This document shows positions 7,805 through 15,298 of a DNA stretch of 64,000 bases, one piece after another (within the stretch, counting starts at the first letter, position 1; each line of letters begins with the position of its first letter). Made by a program: the position numbers and the translations under genes. The stretch lies in the NCBI GenBank assembly GCA_965222175.1, contig OZ244938.1, positions 2,046,001 to 2,110,000 of the forward strand. Direction: 5' to 3'. The notes beneath the pieces are model-generated. The model was not told the DNA's origin, did no database searches, and saw nothing but the letters and a program-made list of their open reading frames with translations. This DNA comes from NORP240 sp965222175. Its GTDB lineage: Bacteria; Pseudomonadota; Gammaproteobacteria; Pseudomonadales; Pseudohongiellaceae.

Positions 7805-9028
7805 ATGACACAATCTTTATCCAGAGAATCCGGCCAGGAATCTTCCGGACAATCAACTGAGAAGTCCGCTGAAGCCGGTCAATTCGAATACCTGGACAGC
7901 GACGCCGACCTGCAGGGGCTCTGCCAGGCCCTGACCGGCAGCCCGGCGCTGGCGTTTGATTCCGAATTCATCCGCACCAACACCTACTTTCCCAAGCCGG
8001 GGCTGTTCCAGGTGGGAGACGGCCGGCAGATTTACCTGCTGGACCCCCTGGATATCGACGACTGGCAGGGGTTCCGCGATCTGCTGCAGCACCCCGATAC
8101 CACCACGGTGATGCACTCCAGCAGCGAGGACCTGGCCCTGCTGCGCAGCGTATTGAACACGCTGCCGGCCCGGCTGTTCGATACCCAGCGGGCCGCGGCT
8201 TTTGCCGGCCACGGCTACAGCCTCAGCTACCAGGCACTGGTACAGAACGAGCTGGGCATCGACGTGCCCAAGGGCGAAACCCGCTCCGACTGGCTGCGCC
8301 GGCCGCTGTCCGCCACCCAACTGCAATACGCGGCACTGGATGTGGAGCACCTGCTGGAACTGCAACAGCGACTTACCCGGCGACTCACCGAACGGGGCAT
8401 GCTGGACTGGTTCCAGCAGGACTGCCGGGACCTGCTGGAACAGGTCCCCGACGAAACCGACGCCCGTCTGTGGGAGGAGGCTTACCGCAACATCGGCTCC
8501 GCCTGGCGCCTGGACGAGCCCGCCCTGATACGCCTGCAGATTCTGGCCTACTGGCGCGAACAGGAAGCCCGGGACAAGAACCGGCCGCGCAACTGGATCG
8601 CCAAGGATCAGGAACTGGTGGACCTGGCCGACCGCCTGCCGGACACTGACACCGTGGACGAGGCGGCTATCCGCCGCGCGGAAGTGTTCTCCGACCGCTT
8701 CGCCGACCGCAAGGCCCGCCGCCTGGCCAACTTCCTCAATCAGGATCACCAGTTCCACCAGCCAGCCCACCCTGAACGGGTCAGCCAGCCCCTGAGCGCC
8801 GGCACCCGCAAGCAGCTCAAAGCCCTGCAGCAACTGACCCGCGAACTCGCCGAACGCCTGGGCATCAGCCCCGAACTGCTGTCCCGCAAGCGCCTGTGGG
8901 TGGAAATGCTGGAAGCCTGCCGGGAAAGCCAGGACCTCGTCTGGCCCCCGGGCCTTGACAACTGGCGCCGCCCGATCCTGGAGCCGGGGGTGAAAGCCAT
9001 CATCAAGATCGATCCCGATGATTCCTGA
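7805..9028 (+). CDS. rnd: Ribonuclease D
   Basis: 407 residues. A 25-residue Ser/Gln-rich extension precedes the DEDDy exonuclease domain: LAFDSEFIRTNTYFPKPGLFQ (Exo I), VMHSSSEDLALL (Exo II), and LSATQLQYAALDVEHLL with the Exo III tyrosine and aspartate. An HRDC domain follows (residues ~215-290, RDKNRPRNWIAKDQELVDLA). It trims 3' ends of tRNA and other stable RNA precursors. ATG follows AAGGGCG. Confidence 0.95.
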   Translation: MTQSLSRESGQESSGQSTEKSAEAGQFEYLDSDADLQGLCQALTGSPALAFDSEFIRTNTYFPKPGLFQVGDGRQIYLLDPLDIDDWQGFRDLLQHPDTTTVMHSSSEDLALLRSVLNTLPARLFDTQRAAAFAGHGYSLSYQALVQNELGIDVPKGETRSDWLRRPLSATQLQYAALDVEHLLELQQRLTRRLTERGMLDWFQQDCRDLLEQVPDETDARLWEEAYRNIGSAWRLDEPALIRLQILAYWREQEARDKNRPRNWIAKDQELVDLADRLPDTDTVDEAAIRRAEVFSDRFADRKARRLANFLNQDHQFHQPAHPERVSQPLSAGTRKQLKALQQLTRELAERLGISPELLSRKRLWVEMLEACRESQDLVWPPGLDNWRRPILEPGVKAIIKIDPDDS

Positions 9029-9087
9029 GCATCGCGTTGCGCTGCGACACGCCATTCCCGGAAAGCATATGAGAAAAATGCAGCATG

Positions 9088-9182
9088 TGGCGAAACAATA
9101 GCTGCTTCAATTAACAGTCTATTGGCGAGTTGACGTTGAGCCCTGGAACACAAGAACGGTTTCGCAATGAATAGTGGCGAAG
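9088..9182 (+). repeat. Degenerate island repeat (family C), shortened copy
   Basis: GCTTCAATTAACAG, then GACGTTGAGCCCTGGA and CAAGAACGGTTTCG, match 11759-11925. About 55 middle bases present in that longer copy are missing here. The right-hand half also matches 12204-12275. Confidence 0.65.
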
Positions 9183-9485
9183 ACCCGAGCTGACAGCCAG
9201 AACCAGGATAGCAAGAATTCGAAACTTTATTCGCGGCGTAGCGGACACTCCTGGCGAGTTGAAATACGATTCCTGCTAGCTTTAGTAAGCTCTAGCCGGT
9301 CGTCGCCTGAACGAGGCGTCAGGTTCTTTTACACGTTGGGGTTGAACATTAACCGCAGATTTTGGCTTTTTTGTGGCTAATTTGTAGATCGCGAACGGGA
9401 AAAGGTGTCAGATATATTTACATTCGCGAATTAATGACAACTCTTCATTTTTCTTAACTCTCTGAAAATATTCGTATTTTATTTT

Positions 9486-9502
9486 TAGGCATGATAATTG
9501 CT
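9486..9502 (+). promoter_or_regulatory. Sigma-54 (RpoN) promoter of the PEP-CTERM gene
   Basis: TAGGCATGATAATTGCT matches the -24/-12 consensus YTGGCACG-N4-TTGCW at all positions but two, with GG and GC exactly ten bases apart. It lies 50 bases before the ATG. Predicted transcription start is near 9513. Confidence 0.7.
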
Positions 9503-9552
9503 CATTTGGCTTTCCAAATCACGCTACCTGATAGAAAGAGAGAATTAACTTT

Positions 9553-10518
9553 ATGTTCCCTGCCAGAATACCCGCAAAATTTCTCAGCATGATGTCACTA
9601 CCGTTCTTTTTTGCGCAAGCGGTCCCTGCACAGGCGAATCCCATTACCCATTTTAGCGGGACGCTCGTGCAGACCTATGACTCCGACGTACCGGATCTTT
9701 TCAATGAGGTGTTCGTAAACAGGAATCCTACTTACATCCAGAAAGATCAGGACACGTCGGGTGGCACAGCAAGCGGAAATCTCAGTTACACAGGAAGTGC
9801 CGGAACGGGGACAGCCCAGGCTGAGTCCTCGCTGACCAATGGAACCTTAAAGGCCCTGGCTCAGTCCACATCGCACGTCAACACAGGCCCATTCGATCTG
9901 AACGGCTTTGCCTTTACCCGGGCGGATTTCGGCGACAGCTTCCGGGCTTATGATGGTAACAATGCCTTTCAGTGGACCGGTGCGACCGAAGTCACGTTCT
10001 CCATTGACCTGACAGGCTTTGTTTCTCAAGGCGTTGGGGTAAATGATCGGGCCAATGCAAATTTCTTCATCCAGATCTACGAGCCGGGCACGCTGGACTC
10101 CTACGCGCAATGGTTACTCAACGATGCGCTGTACCCAGCCGACCTCGCCAGCAACACCATCATGTCCCAGGACTATCACCTCGGTGGGCAGATCTATTCG
10201 TGGCAGGTGCCATTCAGCGTTCCGGGAATCCTTGATTTTTCCTTCATGCCTAATGGCGATTTTGACTGGGCGGCTGGCCTGACCATGGACACGGCAGCAT
10301 CGCTGACAGGAACATCCACCGCCGACTTCTTCAGCACGGCGAGCTTTTCCTATCAGGGTCCCGTTGGGGCTACGACCTATTCAGCGTCGGGTCAATTCCC
10401 AGGCACGTTGAACTTGAGCGACCTGCCGACTGCCGATGTTCCCGAACCCGCCACCCTCGGCCTGTTCGGTCTTGGTCTTGCCGGACTTGGTTTTGCTCGT
10501 AGACGCAAAAAATCCTGA
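9553..10518 (+). CDS. PEP-CTERM sorting-domain surface protein
   Basis: 321 residues. N-terminal signal peptide (FLSMMSLPFFFAQAVPAQA), a low-complexity Ser/Thr/Gly/Asp-rich secreted middle, and a C-terminal sorting signal: VPEPATLGLFGLGLAGLGF followed by ARRRKKS. That is PEP motif, transmembrane segment, then basic tail, as recognised and cleaved by exosortase. No exosortase or EPS gene is in this window, so the processing enzyme must be elsewhere. Codon usage is less GC-rich than the neighbours. The middle domain is not one I recognise. Followed by a clear terminator. Confidence 0.9.
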   Translation: MFPARIPAKFLSMMSLPFFFAQAVPAQANPITHFSGTLVQTYDSDVPDLFNEVFVNRNPTYIQKDQDTSGGTASGNLSYTGSAGTGTAQAESSLTNGTLKALAQSTSHVNTGPFDLNGFAFTRADFGDSFRAYDGNNAFQWTGATEVTFSIDLTGFVSQGVGVNDRANANFFIQIYEPGTLDSYAQWLLNDALYPADLASNTIMSQDYHLGGQIYSWQVPFSVPGILDFSFMPNGDFDWAAGLTMDTAASLTGTSTADFFSTASFSYQGPVGATTYSASGQFPGTLNLSDLPTADVPEPATLGLFGLGLAGLGFARRRKKS

Positions 10519-10547
10519 CTTCAACAGATAGATAATCTCCAGCACAG

Positions 10548-10571
10548 GGCAGCCACTTCGGCTGCCTTTTG
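10548..10571 (+). terminator. Rho-independent terminator of PEP-CTERM gene
   Basis: GGCAGCC-ACTTC-GGCTGCC, a perfect 7-bp GC-rich stem followed by TTTT, 30 bases after the stop codon. Confidence 0.85.
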
Positions 10572-10713
10572 CGTTCTATGAATAATTCCTGAATACCCAT
10601 TCCGCCGAGATACTGGCTGGGTTTTGGCAATGTTCTGGGGCTGAGTTTCTGCTTTGACACCGGGAGCGATCATTCAACGAAGCCGCATCAATGTCGGCCT
10701 TGAGTTGATTGAG

Positions 10714-10815
10714 GACTTTCCCGGCGGCCGCACCGTTCGGAGCCACTGCTTTTGTTATAAAAAGAATCTCAAAGCGATCTAACATACTGTTTTGAAGGAC
10801 TTTGGAGTGACAAAG
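10714..10815 (+). repeat. Degenerate island repeat (family C), block 2a
   Basis: About 100 bases including GGCGGCCGCACCGTTCGGAG and GTTTTGAAGGACTTTGG match 12079-12180 in the same orientation, with scattered substitutions. It lies between the PEP-CTERM and HAD genes. Confidence 0.75.
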
Positions 10816-10904
10816 CAAATTGCATTGATAACCAGACGCAGACTGAATCGCAGGGCCGCCTGCCCCAGTGAACCGAATTCCCAGCTATAGAGTAGAATCA
10901 CCCC

Positions 10905-11735
10905 ATGACACTCGTTATTTTTGACATGGACGGAACACTGCTGAACCTCAAATCAGAAGTGTCGGCGTTCACCGCGGAAACCCTGGCACTGATGCGGGCC
11001 TCAAACATCCCCTATACGGTGGCAACCGGACGGACCCTGCAGGCGGCGCAGGGACCCATTGCCACTCATGAGTTTGCACTTCCGTACATTCTGAAAAACG
11101 GCGCGATGATCTGGTGTCCCCGGAAGCAGGACTACAGCCACCGTCACCTGCTGACTCAGCAGGAGATCCGGCATGGCATGACGGCGATGATCGAGGCGCA
11201 GATCACCCCCTTTGTTTTTACCCTCGAAGACTGCGGCCGGCACGCGGTCTATCACGGCACACTGAAATCGGCGCAGGAAGAAAACCTGGCACAGCTGTTC
11301 GACGACGAACGGCATCTGCCGGTGGGGCCGCTGAGTGCCATGCCTGCGGCGGCACAGGTCATTGCCATCAGCGGCATGGGACCGGCTGAGGCGGTTCAGT
11401 CCGTGATCGACCTGCTTGCCGATGAAAAGGATCTGGTGACCTACACAGGGACAGCAATCCAGGAAAAAAATCTGCGGTGGATGGATATCCATCACAGCCG
11501 CGGCAGCAAGGGGGGCGGCATCACCGCGCTGCGTGAAGAGCTGGGCTATGATGAAATCATCGTGTTCGGTGACGGTGAAAATGACCTGAGCATGTTTTCT
11601 GTGGCCTCGGAATCCTACGCGCCCGCAAACGCCCACCCTGAACTTAAAGACCGGGCAACCGAAGTCATCGGTCATCATAATGAGGATGGCATAGCGCACT
11701 TTCTGCGCAAGCGATTCGACCTCACCGGCGGATAA
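10905..11735 (+). CDS. Cof-type HAD-IIB family phosphatase
   Basis: 276 residues. HAD motif I FDMDGTLL at residues 5-12, motif II in YTVATGRT, a C2B-type cap insertion (residues ~80-190), conserved Lys in SKGGGITAL and motif IV IVFGDGENDLSMF. These enzymes dephosphorylate small metabolites such as sugar phosphates or FMN in the cytosol; the substrate is not predictable. It is flanked on both sides by family-C repeats and is isolated from housekeeping genes, consistent with island cargo. The ATG has no strong ribosome binding site. Confidence 0.9.
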   Translation: MTLVIFDMDGTLLNLKSEVSAFTAETLALMRASNIPYTVATGRTLQAAQGPIATHEFALPYILKNGAMIWCPRKQDYSHRHLLTQQEIRHGMTAMIEAQITPFVFTLEDCGRHAVYHGTLKSAQEENLAQLFDDERHLPVGPLSAMPAAAQVIAISGMGPAEAVQSVIDLLADEKDLVTYTGTAIQEKNLRWMDIHHSRGSKGGGITALREELGYDEIIVFGDGENDLSMFSVASESYAPANAHPELKDRATEVIGHHNEDGIAHFLRKRFDLTGG

Positions 11736-11758
11736 TCGGGCTCAGCGTAATAATACGG

Positions 11759-11925
11759 CATGTAACGAAACAAGAGCTGCTTCAATTAACAGGCTGTTTT
11801 GAAGGACTTTGATGTGAAAAATCAATCGGTCTGATCAGGATAGAATTTTGCAGCCTGGTGGTGAGGTGACGTTGAGCCTTGGATTACAAGAACGGTTTCA
11901 AATAATGAATGTGTATCGAAGTCTC
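11759..11925 (+). repeat. Degenerate island repeat (family C), longest copy
   Basis: Runs from GTAACGAAACAAGAGCTGC through CAGGCTGTTTTGAAGGACTT and GCAGCCTGGTGGTGAGG to CAAGAACGGTTTCAAATAAT. It matches 9088-9182 at both ends and 12145-12275 over its right two thirds. It begins 24 bases after the HAD stop codon. Confidence 0.75.
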
Positions 11926-12078
11926 TAAACTTCAGGCTTTGCACATATCTAAGGGGTGGCCGCCAGGGAAGTTGCGACGCTGCAATAAAGGATCAGCGCT
12001 GAACGGCGAAAAATGACCGCTTTCCAGGGCATTTTTCAGAGTGAAGGGACCCAGGATGGGCGCGATCCGCAGCGGCGC

Positions 12079-12275
12079 GACTTCCCTGGCGGCCGCACCG
12101 TTCGGAGCCACTGCTTTTTTTCTTAATAGAATCGCAAAGCGATCTGACAGGCTGTTCTGAAGGACATTGGTGTGACAAGGCGATCGGTCAGATGAGAACA
12201 GAAATTTGCAGCCCGGTGGCGAGGTGACTTTGAGTCCTGGATCAAAAGAACGGTTGCATAATGAGCAATGGCAAC
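12079..12275 (+). repeat. Degenerate island repeats (family C), block before higBA
   Basis: Two repeat units joined: 12079-12180 matches 10714-10815, and 12145-12275 matches the right two thirds of 11759-11925 (shared AACGGTT and GGCGAGGTGAC phrases). The upstream stretch 11926-12078 shows no other recognisable feature. The block ends 13 bases before the higBA operator. Confidence 0.75.
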
Positions 12276-12287
12276 GGGTTCTGGTAA

Positions 12288-12316
12288 TTGTTACATTGTT
12301 ACGTATAATGTAACAA
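12288..12316 (+). promoter_or_regulatory. higBA promoter and palindromic operator
   Basis: TTGTTACATT (12288-12297) and AATGTAACAA (12307-12316) form a perfect 10-bp inverted repeat with a 9-base centre. A consensus -10 box, TATAAT (12304-12309), overlaps the right half. Binding of the antitoxin here would block RNA polymerase, the usual autoregulation of higBA operons. The -35 is weak. Confidence 0.75.
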
Positions 12317-12328
12317 TCCTTCTGACTA

Positions 12329-12625
12329 ATGATTAAGAGCTTTTCCGGCAAAGTTGCTCGCGACATCTGGGAAACCAACCAGTCGAAGAGCCTGCCCAGA
12401 GAATACTGGCTGAGAGCCAAGGCCCTGCTGACGGTCATGCATTCGACACAGGTGTTGGAAGATTTGAAGATCAGAGGCCAACCACCGTCGATCAGGCTTC
12501 ACAAATTGAAGGGTGATCGAAAGGACTATTGGAGCCTCACTATCTCACTGCCCTGGTGCATCACCTTCAGATTCAAAAACGGTGAGTTCCACGAGGTCAA
12601 GATAGAGAATTACCATAGAGGATAA
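12329..12625 (+). CDS. higB: HigB-type toxin (RelE/HigB mRNA endonuclease)
   Basis: 98 residues, beginning MIKSFSGKVARDIWE and ending LPWCITFRFKNGEFHEVKIENYHRG, the layout of the plasmid-maintenance killer/HigB family. These toxins cleave mRNA at the ribosome. As usual for hig loci, the toxin gene precedes the antitoxin, with two bases between them. Less GC-rich than the housekeeping genes. Confidence 0.92.
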   Translation: MIKSFSGKVARDIWETNQSKSLPREYWLRAKALLTVMHSTQVLEDLKIRGQPPSIRLHKLKGDRKDYWSLTISLPWCITFRFKNGEFHEVKIENYHRG

Positions 12626-12627
12626 CC

Positions 12628-12888
12628 ATGATAAGCAACCCACAACCCTTGCATCCCGGCCAGGTACTGGCGGAAGTCTACATGGCTGAAATGGGCCTGA
12701 ATCAGTCCGAATTGGCCCGGCGTTGCGGTTGTGCGGCGCGCAAGATCAATGAGATTGTGCGGGGCAAGCGCGGCATCTCGCCGTCCTTCGCGCTGGTGCT
12801 TGAAGCCGTGCTCGGAACCAGTGCCGAGATGTGGGTGCGAATGCAGGCCGACTACGACCTGTGGGAGGCGCGACGTAACGCGGCCTGA
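12628..12888 (+). CDS. higA: HigA-type antitoxin (XRE family)
   Basis: 86 residues. HPGQVLAEVYMAEMGLNQSELARR then KINEIVRGKRGISPSFALVLEAVLG (quoted in part: LNQSELARR, INEIVRGKRGIS) is the HigA helix-turn-helix. The ending MWVRMQADYDLWEARR is typical of the family. It neutralises HigB and probably represses from the palindrome at 12288-12316. GAGG precedes the ATG, overlapping the end of higB. Confidence 0.94.
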   Translation: MISNPQPLHPGQVLAEVYMAEMGLNQSELARRCGCAARKINEIVRGKRGISPSFALVLEAVLGTSAEMWVRMQADYDLWEARRNAA

Positions 12889-12913
12889 TCACTCAGAGTG
12901 GAGCAATAGCGGC

Positions 12914-12946
12914 GTGACACTATGCCGAAGTAGCCACGGTGTCACT
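12914..12946. repeat. Inverted repeat after higA
   Basis: GTGACAC and GTGTCAC, a perfect 7-bp inverted repeat with an 18-base spacer, 25 bases after higA. There is no T-run, so it may be a weak terminator or a protein-binding site. Confidence 0.4.
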
Positions 12947-13077
12947 CCCGATCTGGTGGCCAGGCACCAATTCCTTAAGTGAAAACAGCGTAAATGCATT
13001 GACGCAACAGGTGGTCATAAGTTGCTGTAAGAACGTAAGTTAATAATGCTGAAACAGACAGGCACAATGGTATAAGA

Positions 13078-13563
13078 ATGACGGCAAAAGACCGCAGCAA
13101 TCAAGCCGAAGCCCAGGCAGACAAACCCTTCTGGGAACGCCCCCTGCACACCCTCAACCGGCAGGAATGGGAACAGCTCTGTGACGGCTGCGGCCGCTGC
13201 TGTCTGAAAAAGCTGGGTGAGGCCGACAGCCCCAGGGTGCACTACACCCGGGTTATCTGCCGCTATTTCGATCAGCGGACCAGCCGCTGCGGCTGCTACG
13301 CCAGCCGTACCCGGAAAGTGCCCGACTGCCTGCAGGTGTGGGAGCACGACATCGGCGAATTGAAGTGGATTCCCGCCACCTGCGCCTATAAGCTGCGCCA
13401 CGAGGGCAGGCCCCTGTACGACTGGCATCCGTTATTGGCCGGATCGCGTAAACTGATGGAAGAGCAGGGCATCGCCGTCGCCGGCCGGGTGCTGTCCGAA
13501 GACTATGTCCACGAGGACGGGATGGAAGAACACGTAATCCACTGGGTGTCTGCCGATGATTAA
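13078..13563 (+). CDS. YcgN family cysteine-cluster protein
   Basis: 161 residues of the YcgN/UPF0260 (YkgJ-type CxxCxxxC) family: WEQLCDGCGRCCLKKL, then VICRYFDQRTSRCGCYASR and CLQVWEHD, about eight conserved cysteines likely to bind zinc or an Fe-S cluster. Function is unknown. The stop overlaps the next start by eight bases, implying translational coupling. Confidence 0.93.
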   Translation: MTAKDRSNQAEAQADKPFWERPLHTLNRQEWEQLCDGCGRCCLKKLGEADSPRVHYTRVICRYFDQRTSRCGCYASRTRKVPDCLQVWEHDIGELKWIPATCAYKLRHEGRPLYDWHPLLAGSRKLMEEQGIAVAGRVLSEDYVHEDGMEEHVIHWVSADD

Positions 13564-14002
13564 CCCCACCAACTACTATATAGCCTGGGGCGTGTATATC
13601 GCCGCCGGCTGCTTCTTTTACGCCTTTTTCTGGCGGGTTACCCGCTTTCAGCAGCAACGCGGCCTGTCGTATTTCCTGCGGGCCCTGATGCTGGCCATTA
13701 TCGCCACCCCCTGGTACGTCAGCGACACCGGCTCGGCCATGGCACCGGCACTGATCATCGTGCTCATGGACGCCATCACCATCGGCGGCGAGGCGGCGGT
13801 AAGAGCCTTCGTGCCGCTGTTCCTGGCCATCATCCTGGCACTGGTAGCAGCCCTGGTGCTGATGCTGCTGCGTCGCGGACGGGGCCGTGGCAAGGCCAGG
13901 CTGGAGGCCAGGCAACAGAAGAAACTGGCCAGGAAAGCGGAAAAGCAGCGCAAGCAGCAGGCCAGGGAGGACAAAGAAGCCCCGGAGGGACAAAGTGCCT
14001 AG
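13556..14002 (+). CDS. Small membrane protein with basic C-terminal tail
   Basis: 148 residues. Three hydrophobic segments (YIAWGVYIAAGCFFYAFFW, FLRALMLAIIATPWYV, VPLFLAIILALVAALVLMLL) are followed by a ~45-residue, Arg/Lys/Gln/Glu-rich cytoplasmic tail, probably helical. I know of no defined function. It lies between YcgN and the MoxR/VWA pair in the same direction. Inner-membrane location is predicted. Confidence 0.8.
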   Translation: MINPTNYYIAWGVYIAAGCFFYAFFWRVTRFQQQRGLSYFLRALMLAIIATPWYVSDTGSAMAPALIIVLMDAITIGGEAAVRAFVPLFLAIILALVAALVLMLLRRGRGRGKARLEARQQKKLARKAEKQRKQQAREDKEAPEGQSA

Positions 14003-14098
14003 ACAGGCTGTAAAAAAAGGGGTCAGAGTAAAAATACAGTACTGTATTTTTACTCTGACCCCTTTTTTGATTTACACGGGGTAAACTGCGCTTTTTTC
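14003..14098. repeat. Composite: fragment of MITE-like element interrupted by a REP-like palindrome
   Basis: CAGGCTGT (about 14004) and TTTACACGGGGTAAACTGCGC (about 14072-14092; 20 of these bases shared) also occur in the element at 22409-22534. Between them lies the perfect palindrome 14013-14068. The sequence reads as a shrunken element copy with another repeat inside it. Confidence 0.55.
14013..14068. repeat. REP-like perfect palindrome (GGGGTCAGAGT type)
   Basis: Two 28-base arms (14013-14040 and 14041-14068), each containing GGGGTCAGAGTAAAAATA or its complement, are exact reverse complements with no loop. The GGGGTCAGAGT/ACTCTGACCCC motif is common beside REP-associated transposases in gammaproteobacteria. 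The A/T flanks would also make it a bidirectional terminator for the gene ending at 14002. Confidence 0.8.
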
Positions 14099-14172
14099 AA
14101 AAAAACAAAACAAGGGTCAAGGCAACAGCAAAGCGGTGGTGGCGTGGGTGGCAAGTTCGCCGTGGGTTGCGA

Positions 14173-14275
14173 GTGAGGCCGGGTCCCGACGCGGAGGACG
14201 TCCGAGGCATGGATGCCGAGGTCGAGCGCACAAGGATGTGCGTCTGCGTTCCTCAGCGTCGGGACCCGGCCTCAC
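14173..14275 (+). repeat. Double-hairpin dispersed repeat, copy 4
   Basis: 20-base arms GTGAGGCCGGGTCCCGACGC (14173-14192) and the exact complement (14256-14275) enclose the core with GGCA-TGGA-TGCC and GCACA-AGGA-TGTGC hairpins. The second hairpin contains ACAAGGATGT, an exact match to the CsrA consensus core ACARGGAUGU. Confidence 0.88.
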
Positions 14276-14455
14276 CCCCGCCCACCGGACCCGATTCAAA
14301 CCGCGCCACCACCGCGTAATCAAAACAGAAACCGTCAACCATTATGACTTTATTCATCCCTGAAATTTAAAAACCGACAACCAGTAAACAGACACCCGAT
14401 CAGTTAACAGACACCCGAACGACTACCAGAGACCCCAACCAACGGATACGAGACT

Positions 14456-15298
14456 ATGAGTTTTACCGGTACCAGCGACTACGTAGCCAGCGAGCAGTTG
14501 CAGATGGCAGTGAACGCCGCCGTGCAGTTACAGCGCCCCCTGCTGATCAAGGGAGAGCCGGGCACCGGCAAGACCATGCTGGCAGAGCAGGTGGCCAGTT
14601 CCATGAACCTGCCGCTGATCCAGTGGCATATCAAGTCCACCACCAAGGCCCAGCAGGGGCTGTACGAATACGACGCGGTGTCGCGGCTGCGGGATTCCCA
14701 GCTGGGGGACGAAAAGGTGCACGACATCGCCAACTACATCGTCAGGGGCAAGGTCTGGGAAGCGTTCGCCTCGGAGCAGCAGACGGTGCTGCTCATCGAC
14801 GAGATCGACAAGGCGGATATCGAGTTCCCCAACGACCTGCTGCTGGAACTGGACCGCATGGAGTTTTTCGTCTACGAAACCCGGGAAACGGTGAAGGCCC
14901 GGCACCGGCCCATTATCATTATCACCAGCAACAATGAAAAAGAGCTTCCTGACGCCTTTCTGCGGCGCTGCTTTTTCCACTATATCGAGTTTCCCGATCC
15001 CCAGACCATGGAGAAAATCGTCCAGGTGCACCACCCGGATATCAAGAAACAGCTGGTGCGCCAGGCCATGGACATCTTCTTCGAGGTGCGCAAGGTGCCG
15101 GGGCTGAAGAAGAAGCCGTCCACCTCGGAACTGATCGACTGGTTGAAGCTGCTGATGGCGGACGATATTCCCGAGGACATACTCAAGGATCACGACACCC
15201 GCCGGGCCATCCCCCCGCTGTACGGCGCCCTGGTGAAAAACGAACAGGACGTGCAGCTGCTGGAGAAGCTGGCCTTCATGCACCGGGCCAAGAGCTGA
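14456..15298 (+). CDS. MoxR family AAA+ ATPase
   Basis: 280 residues. Walker A GEPGTGKT at 33-40, Walker B VLLIDEIDKAD near 115, IIITSNNEKELPDAFLRRC as sensor 1/arginine-finger region. MoxR ATPases act with VWA-domain partners as chaperones that insert metals or mature protein complexes. The stop TGA shares its final A with the ATG of the VWA gene, a tight coupling that supports a joint complex. It resembles the MoxR-CoxE pairs of the CoxD type. Confidence 0.94.
   Translation: MSFTGTSDYVASEQLQMAVNAAVQLQRPLLIKGEPGTGKTMLAEQVASSMNLPLIQWHIKSTTKAQQGLYEYDAVSRLRDSQLGDEKVHDIANYIVRGKVWEAFASEQQTVLLIDEIDKADIEFPNDLLLELDRMEFFVYETRETVKARHRPIIIITSNNEKELPDAFLRRCFFHYIEFPDPQTMEKIVQVHHPDIKKQLVRQAMDIFFEVRKVPGLKKKPSTSELIDWLKLLMADDIPEDILKDHDTRRAIPPLYGALVKNEQDVQLLEKLAFMHRAKS

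Larger units (their letters stand above)
9029..9552. other. AT-rich intergenic region before PEP-CTERM gene
   Basis: Marks the left edge of the variable island. It contains a shortened family-C repeat (9088-9182) and, at the right, a sigma-54-type promoter (9486-9502). Base composition shifts sharply from the GC-rich rnd gene. No gene is supported. Confidence 0.6.
10519..10904. other. Intergenic region, PEP-CTERM gene to HAD gene
   Basis: Holds the terminator of the PEP-CTERM gene and a family-C repeat block (10714-10815). The stretch just before the HAD gene (TATAGAGTAGAAT, about 10886) could hold a -10 box but no matching -35 is evident. Confidence 0.5.

Noticed and set aside
11932..12438. 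168-residue minus-strand frame and a similar one at 10576-10818 sharing KAVAPNGAAA
   Set aside because: Both lie on the reverse of family-C repeats, with no ribosome binding site; the similarity is repeat-derived. The first also overlaps higB.
9029..12888. Chromosomal integron cassette array
   Set aside because: Some repeats contain GTTGAGC, which fits the attC core, but they are not imperfect palindromes and no partner core or integrase is visible. Kept only as a cassette-like observation.
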